Shown: positions 40,087 to 48,207 of the stretch, one piece after another
Position numbering within the stretch: the stretch's first letter is position 1
How the letters are laid out: each line of letters opens with the position of its first letter
From: Actinokineospora auranticolor
Lineage (GTDB): Bacteria; Actinomycetota; Actinomycetes; Mycobacteriales; Pseudonocardiaceae
Assembly (NCBI RefSeq): GCF_002934265.1
Contig: NZ_PTIX01000027.1
Location: 1 to 64,000, forward strand
Length of the DNA stretch: 64,000 nt
Reading direction: 5' to 3'
The notes under the pieces: generated by a model
Told to the model about the DNA's origin: nothing
Seen by the model: only the letters and a program-made list of their open reading frames with translations
Databases searched by the model: none
Made by a program: the position numbers and the translations under genes

Positions 40087-40460
40087 CCGACAAGGTCGGC
40101 GGGGCAGCCCTGTACGCCGACCTGCGGCGCTACTACGGGGTCGACCTCGCCGACCTGTGGCACGGCACCCTGACCCCGCGTCGGGTGCTGTGGCTGATCG
40201 AGCACCTTCCCGAGGACTCCGCCGCTGTCGCCGCGCTCCGCGGCGGCTCCGAACACCGGGCGTGGACCGCCACGACCCACCTGCTCGCCACCGTGGTGGA
40301 CGCGGTGCAACTCGGCACCTGGACCACCGTCGCCGCGAACTCGCGCCGCCGTCCCCGCCCGCCCGCCCCGATGCCGCGCCCGACCCAGCCACGTAGACGT
40401 GCGGGTCGGGTGGTGACCGTGGCCGAGATCGCGGCCCGCCAGCAGCACCCCGGCGGCTAG
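40050..40460 (+). CDS. tail assembly chaperone, second frame (frameshift product or separate gene), 136 aa
   Basis: Overlaps the first chaperone frame in the -1 phase. 'GLDQLADKVGGAALYADLRRYYGVDLADLWHGTLTPRRVLWLIEHLPEDSA' is typical of actinophage gpT-like chaperone extensions. A GTG at 40050 could start it, but it abuts AGGAGGT with no spacing, which favours a frameshift. I see no classical slippery heptamer; CCCGGAA at 40059-40065 is the best candidate. Confidence 0.65.
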   Translation: MPAPGTLGLDQLADKVGGAALYADLRRYYGVDLADLWHGTLTPRRVLWLIEHLPEDSAAVAALRGGSEHRAWTATTHLLATVVDAVQLGTWTTVAANSRRRPRPPAPMPRPTQPRRRAGRVVTVAEIAARQQHPGG

Positions 40461-40481
40461 CAGTCGAGGGGGTGTACCCCC

Positions 40482-42740
40482 TTGGCGGACCCCGGTGGCC
40501 GCGAGATCGGCCGTGTCCGTGTCCGGGTCCTGCCCGGCACCGACGCGTTCGGAAGGTCCCTGTCCCGCTACCTGGACCGGGTCGAGCGCACCAGCGTGGT
40601 GCGTATCCCCGCTGTCCTGGACGCGGCCGGGCTCGCCGCCGACGCGCGGCGGGTCGCCGACACCGCCGAGCGGGCCGCCGCCGTCACCGTCGCGGCCGAG
40701 CTGGACGACGCCACCGTCCAGACGCGCTGGCGTGAGCTGGTCGCGCGGCTGTCCGGGGACACCGTCCACCTGTCGGTGGAGGTGGACAAGCGGGCGCTGG
40801 ACCAGGCCCGCGCCATCGGCGCGGCATTCGGTCGGGTGGCGGGGACCACCCTGTCCATCGGCAACGCCGCCGGTGCCGCCCAGTCGCTGATCGGGATCGC
40901 GTCCGCCGCTGTGTCGGCGTCGGGCGCGCTGCTGCTGCTCCCCGCCGCCGGGGCCGCTGCCGCCGCGACCATCGCAACCCTTGTCCTGGGATTCCAGGGT
41001 TTCGGCGACGCGCTGTCGAGCCTGGATGACCCGGCGGCGTTCGCTGACGCGCTGGCCAAGCTCGCGCCCTCGGCGCGGGAGACCGCCCAGGCGGTCAAGG
41101 ACCTGCAACCCAGCTTTGCCGGGTTGCGGTTGGATGTTCAGCAGCGGCTGTTCGCCGGGATGGGCCAGGAGGTCACCCGCCTCGGTGGCTCGTATCTGCC
41201 GGTCCTGCGGTCCGGGCTCGGCGGGATCGCCTCCGAACTCAACACGGGGGCGCGCGGCTTCTCAGCGTTCCTCACCTCGTCCCAGTCCTTATCGGACACC
41301 GGGGCCATCCTGGACAACGTCCGGGATTCCCTGGCCCGGCTCAACCCCGCCGGGGTCGCGGTCGCTCAAGCGTTCCGCGACATCGCCGCCGTAGGATCGG
41401 AGTTCCTTCCGCAACTGGCGTCCAGCCTTGCCGCCTCGGCGCAGCGCTTCGCCGACTTCATCGCCCAGGCCCGCCAGAGCGGCCAGCTCAAGACCTGGAT
41501 CGGGGAGGGTCTGTCGACGCTGTCGCAGATGTGGCAGCTCCTGCGCAACATCGGCTCCATCGTGCGCACCGTGTTCGGTGCGCTCAATGACGGCGGTGGT
41601 TTCCTCGCCTTCCTGGTCGACGCGACCGGTCAACTCAGCGCGTTTCTCAAGAGCGCCGAGGGGACCGAGGTCCTGTCCAAGCTCGCGGACTTCCTCGCCG
41701 CCGCAGGCGAAGCCGCCTCCGGCGTGTTCGGTGCCGCCCTGACCGAGCTGGCCCCGGCCTTGATCAACCTGCTGCCCGCCCTGTCCCAGTTCGCGACCCA
41801 GATCGGGGGCGCGCTGGTCCTGGGGCTCCAGCTCGCCGGGCCGCTGCTCGCCCAGCTCTCGTCCTTCCTGGCCCAGAACGCGGGATGGCTGGGGCCGCTG
41901 GTCATCGGGCTGGGCACCCTCGCGGCCGTCGCCGGTCCGCTGGCAAGCGCACTGTCCTTTGTGGTCACTTCGGTACGGGCGGTGACCATGGCTTTCAACC
42001 TGATGAAGGTCGCGTTCGCCACAAACCCGTTCACCGCCATCGCGTTGGCGATCGTCACCCTGGTCGTGCTGGTCGTGACCAACTGGGACGCCATCAAGGC
42101 GAAGACGATCGAGATCTGGCGCGCGGTGTCAGACTGGGTGGGCGCTCGGGTGCGGGACGTGCTCGACGTGGTCGGCTGGATCGGCCAGCTCCCGGGCCGC
42201 GTCCTGGGGTGGTTCCGTGGCGTCCGTGACGGCGCCGTCAACACCCTGGGCGACATGCTGGCCTGGCTGCGCGGCCTGCCCGGCCGCATCATCGATGCCC
42301 TGGGGGACCTGGGAAGTCTGCTGCTCCAAACCGGCCGCAACATCATCTCCGGCCTGCTCAACGGCCTACGCGAGGCCGCAAGCGCCGTGGGCCGGTTCCT
42401 GCTGAACCTGGTCAAGGACGCCGTGGGCGATGTGCTGTCGTGGCTCGGCATCGCCAGTCCGTCCCGACGAATGCACCAGATCGGCGCATTCACCGCCGAG
42501 GGGTTCGCGCGCGGCATCGCCGACGCCACACCGCTGGCCGCGCGCGCGGCCGATCGACTCGCCAACGCCGCCACGTTCGACCCCGTGCGCGCCGACTTCG
42601 ACACCACCGCCGCCGGGGCAGGTGCGGGCGTCACGGTCAACCAGAGCATCACCCCGCACCCGGACCAATCGCCCTGGTCCATCGCCACCGCCGCCAACAG
42701 GCAGATCGGCTACGCACTGCGTACCGGCGGACTGCCCTAG
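40482..42740 (+). CDS. tape measure protein, 752 aa
   Basis: Longest phage gene, after the chaperones. Ala/Leu-rich with several hydrophobic stretches ('AAVSASGALLLLPAAGAAAAATIATLVLGFQGFG', 'GPLVIGLGTLAAVAGPLASALSFVV', 'AIALAIVTLVVLVVTNWDAI'), and the widespread tape-measure ending 'FLLNLVKDAVGDVLSWLGIASPSRRMHQIGAFTAEGFARGI'. Length predicts a tail of about 110 nm (using 0.15 nm per residue). TTG at 40482; GGGGG(68-72)/CCCCC form a small hairpin directly before it. Confidence 0.9.
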   Translation: MADPGGREIGRVRVRVLPGTDAFGRSLSRYLDRVERTSVVRIPAVLDAAGLAADARRVADTAERAAAVTVAAELDDATVQTRWRELVARLSGDTVHLSVEVDKRALDQARAIGAAFGRVAGTTLSIGNAAGAAQSLIGIASAAVSASGALLLLPAAGAAAAATIATLVLGFQGFGDALSSLDDPAAFADALAKLAPSARETAQAVKDLQPSFAGLRLDVQQRLFAGMGQEVTRLGGSYLPVLRSGLGGIASELNTGARGFSAFLTSSQSLSDTGAILDNVRDSLARLNPAGVAVAQAFRDIAAVGSEFLPQLASSLAASAQRFADFIAQARQSGQLKTWIGEGLSTLSQMWQLLRNIGSIVRTVFGALNDGGGFLAFLVDATGQLSAFLKSAEGTEVLSKLADFLAAAGEAASGVFGAALTELAPALINLLPALSQFATQIGGALVLGLQLAGPLLAQLSSFLAQNAGWLGPLVIGLGTLAAVAGPLASALSFVVTSVRAVTMAFNLMKVAFATNPFTAIALAIVTLVVLVVTNWDAIKAKTIEIWRAVSDWVGARVRDVLDVVGWIGQLPGRVLGWFRGVRDGAVNTLGDMLAWLRGLPGRIIDALGDLGSLLLQTGRNIISGLLNGLREAASAVGRFLLNLVKDAVGDVLSWLGIASPSRRMHQIGAFTAEGFARGIADATPLAARAADRLANAATFDPVRADFDTTAAGAGAGVTVNQSITPHPDQSPWSIATAANRQIGYALRTGGLP

Positions 42741-42774
42741 GACGCGACGGACCAGCCGGAGGGGGTGATGCCCC

Positions 42775-43671
42775 GTGCCGCCCTCGGGGCTCCCCCTCCG
42801 GGTCCGCTGGACCCTTGACGGCCTGGTGTTCAACGGCCCGCCCGACGCGGCGGGCCGGGAATGGGTGATCGACCGGGTGACCGGCTGGTCCGCCTCGCCC
42901 GGTGTTCGTGACTCGCTGGCCGCGCCACGTACCGGCGACCACGGCTCATGGCCCGGCACCGTCTACCGCGAGGCGCGCACGATCCGACTTGACGGCTGGG
43001 TCTACTCGCCCACCTGGGAGGCCCGCCGCGACGCCGAACACCGCCTGGCCGCGCTGTGCGCGGAGCCCGCGGGCCGGTATCCGCTGACCTGCACCGAGGA
43101 AACCGGCGACCTGGTCGCCGAGGTCGTCCAGGAGGACCCGACCTTGGTCACCATCCGGCCCGGCGGGCTGTGGCTGGACTTCTCCCTACAGCTCGTGGCC
43201 GCCGACCCCCGCAAGTACGGCCCCGAGCAGACCGCCGCCACCCGGCTGCCCGCCCCCTCCGCGACCGGCGGGTTGGACTTCACCGCGCCCGGTCTCGGCT
43301 TCGACGGGACCGGCCTGGACTTCGGCCCCCAGGAGCACACCGGACGCCTCACCGCCACCAACACCGGCACCGCCGACACCGCGCCCGTCCTCACCCTGAC
43401 CGGCCCGCTCACCCCACCGGTCATCGTCACCCGCGACCGGGCGACCGTGACGTTCCTGGACCCGATCACCGCAGACCAACGGCTGGTCATCGACACCCGG
43501 CAGCGGCTCGTCCAGCTCGACGGCGTCTCCGCCCGCGCCCGCGCCATCGTGACCGACTGGGACGCGTTCACCCTGCACCCCGGCATCCCCGGGGTCTTCG
43601 TCCTCACCCACAACGACCGCCCCAACCCCACCGCGTCACTGACCCTCGCGTGGCGGTCGGCCTGGTGGTGA
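42775..43671 (+). CDS. distal tail protein-like minor tail protein, 298 aa
   Basis: Follows the tape measure, as Dit does. 'REARTIRLDGWVYSPTWEARRDAEHRLAALCAEPAGRYPL' and 'WLDFSLQLVAADPRKYG' match siphovirus tail-component proteins; the C-terminal half is beta-rich with a galactose-binding-like look ('LTATNTGTADTAPVLTLTGPLTPPVIV'). GTG at 42775 directly after GGGG...CCCC. Confidence 0.78.
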   Translation: MPPSGLPLRVRWTLDGLVFNGPPDAAGREWVIDRVTGWSASPGVRDSLAAPRTGDHGSWPGTVYREARTIRLDGWVYSPTWEARRDAEHRLAALCAEPAGRYPLTCTEETGDLVAEVVQEDPTLVTIRPGGLWLDFSLQLVAADPRKYGPEQTAATRLPAPSATGGLDFTAPGLGFDGTGLDFGPQEHTGRLTATNTGTADTAPVLTLTGPLTPPVIVTRDRATVTFLDPITADQRLVIDTRQRLVQLDGVSARARAIVTDWDAFTLHPGIPGVFVLTHNDRPNPTASLTLAWRSAWW

Positions 43672-43692
43672 CCGACCACGAAGGAGCCCCGG

Positions 43693-44733
43693 ATGCCGAC
43701 CACCGTCGACGGACTCGACCCCTGGGCGGTCAACCGCCGCATCAGCGAACGAGACGCCCGCTACGCACTCGGCGCGATCCTCGCACCCGCACCCGGTCGC
43801 CTCATGGGCTGGTCCTCCGGAGTCCTGCCCACCCGCACCGACAGCGGCGTGATCGCCGACCTACGCCCGCTGCTGCGCGCCAACGACGGCCTGGGCGTCA
43901 CCATCGGCGTGGGCCAATGCGTCATCGAACGCACCGGACAAGGCCCCTACATCTGCACCCTGGACGACACCGGCCGCGTCGAGCTCGACCCGGCGGACCC
44001 CTCCCTGCCTCGCGTGGACCTGATCGTGGCACGCGTCTACGACGAACGGCTCGGCGACGCCCGCAGCGCGTTCGTCATCGAACCCGTCACCGGTCAAGCC
44101 GCGCCCGAACCCGTTGCCCCGCCCTTGCCGCCCGGCGCGATCCCGCTCGCATCCTTCGCGCTCCCACCCGCGACCCGCCAACTCTCCACCTCGATGCGCA
44201 CCGACCTGCGCCGCGCCGCCGGAACCCGCGGCGGGATCGGTGTCCTGCTCCCCGGCGACGCACAAACCGACCCCGGCGCCTACCCGGGCCACGCCCGCTA
44301 CCGGCCCACCGGCCTGGAAACCTGGGACGGCGAACGCTGGCGAGCCGGCACACCCGGCTGGACCGGCGAAGGTAACCGCTTCACCGTGCGCACCGGCATC
44401 CGCGACAACGCCGACATCAACAGTGTCGACATCCCCGACCCAGGCTGGCCCTACCGCATCACCGCCCAGGCATCGGCCGAGATCGTCACGACCAACTGCC
44501 GTGCCGACCTGTTCCTGCGCTTGGACAGTCCCACCGGGGGCATCTTCGGCGTCGGTGTCGGCCCCACCAACAGCGGCGGATGGTTCCAGACCCAGACACG
44601 CGGCACCGGGATTCTCACCGGCCCCCACACGGTCTACCTCACCATCGCCCGCCTGTTCGGCGACGGCACATGGGCAATCACCCCCTACAACAGCCACCTG
44701 TGGGTATCGCGTGAGCCCGTCGGACCGGTCTAG
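43693..44733 (+). CDS. minor tail / baseplate protein, 346 aa
   Basis: 'NRRISERDARYALGAILAP', 'GVLPTRTDSGVIADLRPLLRANDGLGVTIGVGQCVIERTGQGPYICTLDD', 'VDLIVARVYDERLGD' match a family of actinophage minor tail proteins with an N-terminal attachment part and a C-terminal beta-rich receptor-facing part. ATG at 43693 with AAGGAG upstream. Confidence 0.72.
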   Translation: MPTTVDGLDPWAVNRRISERDARYALGAILAPAPGRLMGWSSGVLPTRTDSGVIADLRPLLRANDGLGVTIGVGQCVIERTGQGPYICTLDDTGRVELDPADPSLPRVDLIVARVYDERLGDARSAFVIEPVTGQAAPEPVAPPLPPGAIPLASFALPPATRQLSTSMRTDLRRAAGTRGGIGVLLPGDAQTDPGAYPGHARYRPTGLETWDGERWRAGTPGWTGEGNRFTVRTGIRDNADINSVDIPDPGWPYRITAQASAEIVTTNCRADLFLRLDSPTGGIFGVGVGPTNSGGWFQTQTRGTGILTGPHTVYLTIARLFGDGTWAITPYNSHLWVSREPVGPV

Positions 44734-44775
44734 GGCTCATCGTCATGGCCCCAGCAGGACAGGGGGTGCGCGTCC

Positions 44776-45876
44776 CTGCCCCGCCTGCTGCTTGGGCATC
44801 TCCGGACCGGCGAGATCGTCGCCGAGCTGGACGCGCCCGCCGACTACACCGATCAGCTCTCCGCCGCCGGTTCCGCGCGCACGACACTGATCTTGGACGC
44901 GGTGCCACGGGAAGTCGATATCCGTGCCGTCACCGCACCGTGGCGTCATTACCTGGCAATCGCGGACACCGAACGGGTGTTGTGGGCCGGGCCGGTCATT
45001 TCCCGTACCCGCCGCGCGGGCGTGGATGAGCTGGACGTAACCGCCGCTGGGCTATGGGCGGTGTTCGACCATCGCATCCTGGCCCGCTACGGCGACTGGG
45101 CCTTCACCGACCCGCGCGCGGACCTGGTGCTGACCTACCGGTCACTGCCCGGCGTCGCGCTCGACATCGTCCGCGCCGCGCTGACCCGCCCCTATGGAGA
45201 ACTACCCCTGTTGCTGCCGAGACTGGACAACTCCGGCGACGAGGACCGCACCTACTTCGGGCACGAGCTGGCGACAGTGGGCGAACGGCTCGGCCAGCTC
45301 ACACGCTCCGAGAACGGCCCCGACCTGCACTTTCTTCCCCGATACCGGGCCGACCGCGCCGGGGTCGAGTGGGTGATGCGCGTCGGCACCCCGACACTCG
45401 CCCAAAGCGGTGAGCTGTGGCACGTCGACCACGGCCGCCAGCTCGTCGCCTACGGCTGGGACGAAGACGGTTCGGCGATGGCCGACGCCGTGACCGTTCC
45501 CGGGGACGGCGTCGAGCGCGGGCGACTGATCGGCCGCGCGTCCAACGACGCGCTGCCCCGGGCCGGGTGGCCCGCCCTCGACGCCGTCATCACCAGTCAT
45601 ACCAGCGAGAAGCGCCCCGCCGTACTGGCCGCGCACGCCCGCGGCTACCTCGACGTCATGCGGACCGGAGTCACCCGCGACAGCGCCACCGTGCGCACCG
45701 ACACCGACCCGCGCCTCGGCCGCTACCTGGTCGGCGACCACATCGTCCTGACCCCGCGCCCCGACCGGCTCACCCTCGCAGGGCAGCGGCGGCGGCGCAT
45801 CACCGCCATCACCTACCGGGGCAGCTCGCCGCACACCGTGGATCTCACCCTGGCCCCGGTCCCCGCCGTCTCCTGA
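44776..45876 (+). CDS. minor tail protein (Tal-like), about 366 aa, CTG start likely
   Basis: The conserved N-terminus 'PRLLLGHLRTGEIVAELDAPADYTDQLSAAGSA' lies upstream of the first canonical in-frame start (TTG at 44893). The frame is open only back to the TAG of the previous gene, and contains no ATG/GTG/TTG; CTG at 44776 follows GGGGGTG at seven bases. The protein then has 'WRHYLAIADTERVLWAGPVISR', 'ILARYGDWAF' and 'RYLVGDHIVLTPRPDRL', typical of actinophage tail-lysin/minor tail proteins. Confidence 0.72.
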   Translation: MPRLLLGHLRTGEIVAELDAPADYTDQLSAAGSARTTLILDAVPREVDIRAVTAPWRHYLAIADTERVLWAGPVISRTRRAGVDELDVTAAGLWAVFDHRILARYGDWAFTDPRADLVLTYRSLPGVALDIVRAALTRPYGELPLLLPRLDNSGDEDRTYFGHELATVGERLGQLTRSENGPDLHFLPRYRADRAGVEWVMRVGTPTLAQSGELWHVDHGRQLVAYGWDEDGSAMADAVTVPGDGVERGRLIGRASNDALPRAGWPALDAVITSHTSEKRPAVLAAHARGYLDVMRTGVTRDSATVRTDTDPRLGRYLVGDHIVLTPRPDRLTLAGQRRRRITAITYRGSSPHTVDLTLAPVPAVS

Positions 45877-45885
45877 AAGGACACC

Positions 45886-46629
45886 GTGCCCGTCACCTCC
45901 AGCCCCGACGATCTCGCCCACCGCATCACCGCCCTGGAGCGACAGGTCGACGAACTCGCGCGCGGAACCCTGTCCAACGCGGTTATCTCCAGTGGCGGCA
46001 TCGAGATTCGCGACCTGGGCGGGATCAAGCTCATCGACCAGGACGGGCAAGTCGTGTTCCTCGTCGGCGGCCTCGCCGGGACAATGGCCCGCCCGGACGG
46101 CACACCCCAGCCGATCACCGCGATCAGTGACGATCGCGGCCGGTGGCGCATCACCGTCATGGACGACAACCCCCAGAACAAGGGCTACCGCCAGTACGTA
46201 GCCATCTGGGACTACAGCGGCAACATCATCGTCGGCGATGACGTCGACTCCGGCGCGGGTCTGGCTCGCCCCTACATCCCGCACACCGTGGCTCGCTCCC
46301 GCTACACCGACTGGGCCGCAACAACATCCAGCGACTGGGAAGCACTCGAAACCGCGACCCTCAACCGCCAACACCCCTACCTCGACGCACACGTGCGCTG
46401 CACCAGCGACAACCCGGACACGCGCGGGGAAGTCCGTCTGCGCGATGAGGGCAGCGGGGTGATCCTCGCGTCCGCACCCGTGGGATACGTGATCGACTAC
46501 CGCTTCTGGCGCCAACCCATGCCCGGCCTGCACGGCGAGAACCGCGCTGTCCACCTGGAAGCCCGGCGCACCGCTGGGACCGGTGCGATCCGCGCCACCT
46601 TTGCCTACGCCTCCGGCGTCCAGTCCTGA
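45886..46629 (+). CDS. tail fibre / receptor-contact protein, 247 aa
   Basis: A short coiled coil ('DDLAHRITALERQVDELARGTLSNAVIS') then 'GGIEIRDLGGIKLIDQDGQVVFLVGGLAG', a motif of phage fibre shafts, then a beta-rich C-terminal domain. GTG at 45886 with GAAAGGA upstream. Last structural gene; an intrinsic terminator follows. Confidence 0.7.
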   Translation: MPVTSSPDDLAHRITALERQVDELARGTLSNAVISSGGIEIRDLGGIKLIDQDGQVVFLVGGLAGTMARPDGTPQPITAISDDRGRWRITVMDDNPQNKGYRQYVAIWDYSGNIIVGDDVDSGAGLARPYIPHTVARSRYTDWAATTSSDWEALETATLNRQHPYLDAHVRCTSDNPDTRGEVRLRDEGSGVILASAPVGYVIDYRFWRQPMPGLHGENRAVHLEARRTAGTGAIRATFAYASGVQS

Positions 46630-46642
46630 CCCAACCCGACCC

Positions 46643-46676
46643 GAGCCCGTCACCACCCGGTGGCGGGCTCTTTTTG
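46643..46676 (+). terminator. intrinsic terminator after the tail genes
   Basis: GAGCCCG/CGGGCTC with CACC/GGTG inside and a 4-base loop, followed at once by TTTTT. The clearest Rho-independent terminator in the prophage; it ends the structural transcript. Confidence 0.85.
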
Positions 46677-46703
46677 TTCGCCCACAGGAGAACCACACAG
46701 CAC

Positions 46704-47666
46704 ATGACCGACTACGGCATCGACCTTTCCCACTGGAACCGCGTCACCGATTTCGGTGCGGTACGCGGTAACGGAATCTCCTACGCATCGGTGAAGCTGA
46801 CCGAGGGCGTCGACTACATCGACAACGCCTCCGTCAGCCACGTCAACGGCGCCAAGGGCGCGGGCCTGCACGTCGGCGGCTACCACTTCGCCCGCGACGT
46901 CAACATCAACGCCCAGGTCGACCACTTCGCCGGGCAGCTCCGAGCCCGCGGGCTGCTCGCCCCCGGGTCCCTGGCCCCGATGCTCGACATGGAAAACGCC
47001 GACCTCCGCGACAACGGCAACCCGTTCGTCGCCGCGTTCATCACCCGCCTGCGCGCCGTCACCGGCATCCGCAAGGTACTGGTGTACGCCAACAGCGACT
47101 GGTGGACCCACGTCCTACGGCCCGACGAATGGGCCGACGCGGACGTGTTCCTCTGGATCGCCCGCTACAACGGACAGCCAGGCTCCCCCGGCTGGTCACA
47201 CCCCCGCCTGGCGCTGCACCAGCACACCAACAGCGGGGTCGTACCAGGCATCCCCGGCAAGGTCGACCGCAACGCCACCATGGCCGGGTACAGCCTCGAC
47301 CACCTCACCCTCGGCGCGGCCCCCGCTCCCGCACCTGCCCCCAACCCTTCACCGAACCCGGCCCCCGCGCCGACCACCTACACCGTGCGCGAGGGCGACA
47401 CCCTCTCCGCCATCGCCCAGCGCAACGGAACCACCTGGCAGGAACTCGCCCGCACCAACGGGATCAGCAACCCCGACCGGATCTTCCCCGGCCAGGTGCT
47501 CACCCTCACCACCCCGGCAGCAGGCCGCTTCCACACCGTCCGATCCGGAGACACCCTCTCCGCCATCGCCCAGCGCAACGGAACCACCTGGCGTGAACTC
47601 GCCCGCCTCAACGCCATCGCCGACCCCGACCGCATCTTCCCCGGCCAGATCATCCGCCTGCCCTGA
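46704..47666 (+). CDS. endolysin: GH25 muramidase with two LysM repeats, 320 aa
   Basis: The catalytic GH25 domain opens 'YGIDLSHWNRVTDFGAV' and includes 'GYHFARDVN' and 'APMLDMENADL' with the acidic catalytic residues in 'DMEN'. A Pro/Ala linker leads to two nearly identical LysM units ('YTVREGDTLSAIAQRNGTTWQELARTNG' and 'HTVRSGDTLSAIAQRNGTTWRELARLNA'). It degrades the host wall for release. ATG at 46704 with AGGAG thirteen bases upstream. Confidence 0.9.
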   Translation: MTDYGIDLSHWNRVTDFGAVRGNGISYASVKLTEGVDYIDNASVSHVNGAKGAGLHVGGYHFARDVNINAQVDHFAGQLRARGLLAPGSLAPMLDMENADLRDNGNPFVAAFITRLRAVTGIRKVLVYANSDWWTHVLRPDEWADADVFLWIARYNGQPGSPGWSHPRLALHQHTNSGVVPGIPGKVDRNATMAGYSLDHLTLGAAPAPAPAPNPSPNPAPAPTTYTVREGDTLSAIAQRNGTTWQELARTNGISNPDRIFPGQVLTLTTPAAGRFHTVRSGDTLSAIAQRNGTTWRELARLNAIADPDRIFPGQIIRLP

Positions 47667-47681
47667 CCCGGAGGTACAGCC

Positions 47682-47939
47682 ATGACCCAACCCCGCACGG
47701 AACGACCCCGCCCCCTCCGCACCGCCGCCCGGATCGTCGGCGGCATCACCGCCCTCATCGCCGGACTCGCCAACAGCGGCGTCATCACACCCACCCAAGG
47801 CAACGCCATCCAAGGCGTCATCACCGCCGTCCTCATCCTGCTCGGCAGCCTCGGCATCGTCGTCCTCGCCGAGCCCAAGGTGACCCCGCTATCCGACCCC
47901 CGCGACGACCAGGGCCGTCCCCTGACACCCAGCGAGTAA
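47682..47939 (+). CDS. putative holin, 85 aa
   Basis: Small protein after the endolysin with a charged N-terminus, hydrophobic stretches ('IVGGITALIAGLANSGVI', 'AVLILLGSLGIVVLA') and a charged tail ('DPRDDQGRPLTPSE'), the layout of a class II-type holin. ATG at 47682 with GGAGG upstream. Confidence 0.75.
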   Translation: MTQPRTERPRPLRTAARIVGGITALIAGLANSGVITPTQGNAIQGVITAVLILLGSLGIVVLAEPKVTPLSDPRDDQGRPLTPSE

Positions 47940-47971
47940 CACCGTCGCTGTAGCCCCGCCAGACAGGAATC

Positions 47972-48006
47972 GGCTGGGTCGAACAGCAGACCTGTTCGAC
48001 CCAGCC
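47972..48006. terminator. bidirectional terminator after the lysis genes
   Basis: A perfect 15-bp stem (47972-47986 with 47992-48006) with a 5-base loop, 32 bases after the holin stop. Confidence 0.75.
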
Positions 48007-48033
48007 TTCAACCGCTACCTACAGGGAGCCCAG

Positions 48034-48207
48034 ATGACGCCGAAAGAGTGGGGCCAGAAAGAGGCCGCGAAGTCCCCCCAGTGGGGCGCCGACATGTGGG
48101 TCCGTGCTGGTCAGATTCTCGGAGTGGAACTCAAAATCCCTACGCTGCCGCGAGACTCGGCACCTGGATCTCCTTCCGCCATCGCAGTTCCAACAGGTCA
48201 GGATTGA
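48034..48207 (+). CDS. small ORF overlapping the integrase 3' end, 57 aa
   Basis: ATG at 48034 with AGGGAG at five bases. 'MTPKEWGQKEAAKSPQW' and 'WVRAGQILGVEL' give a plausible soluble start; the last third overlaps the 3' end of the integrase gene on the other strand. Separated from the lysis genes by a strong terminator, so it would need its own promoter. Could be a real small gene or a chance ORF. Confidence 0.45.
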   Translation: MTPKEWGQKEAAKSPQWGADMWVRAGQILGVELKIPTLPRDSAPGSPSAIAVPTGQD

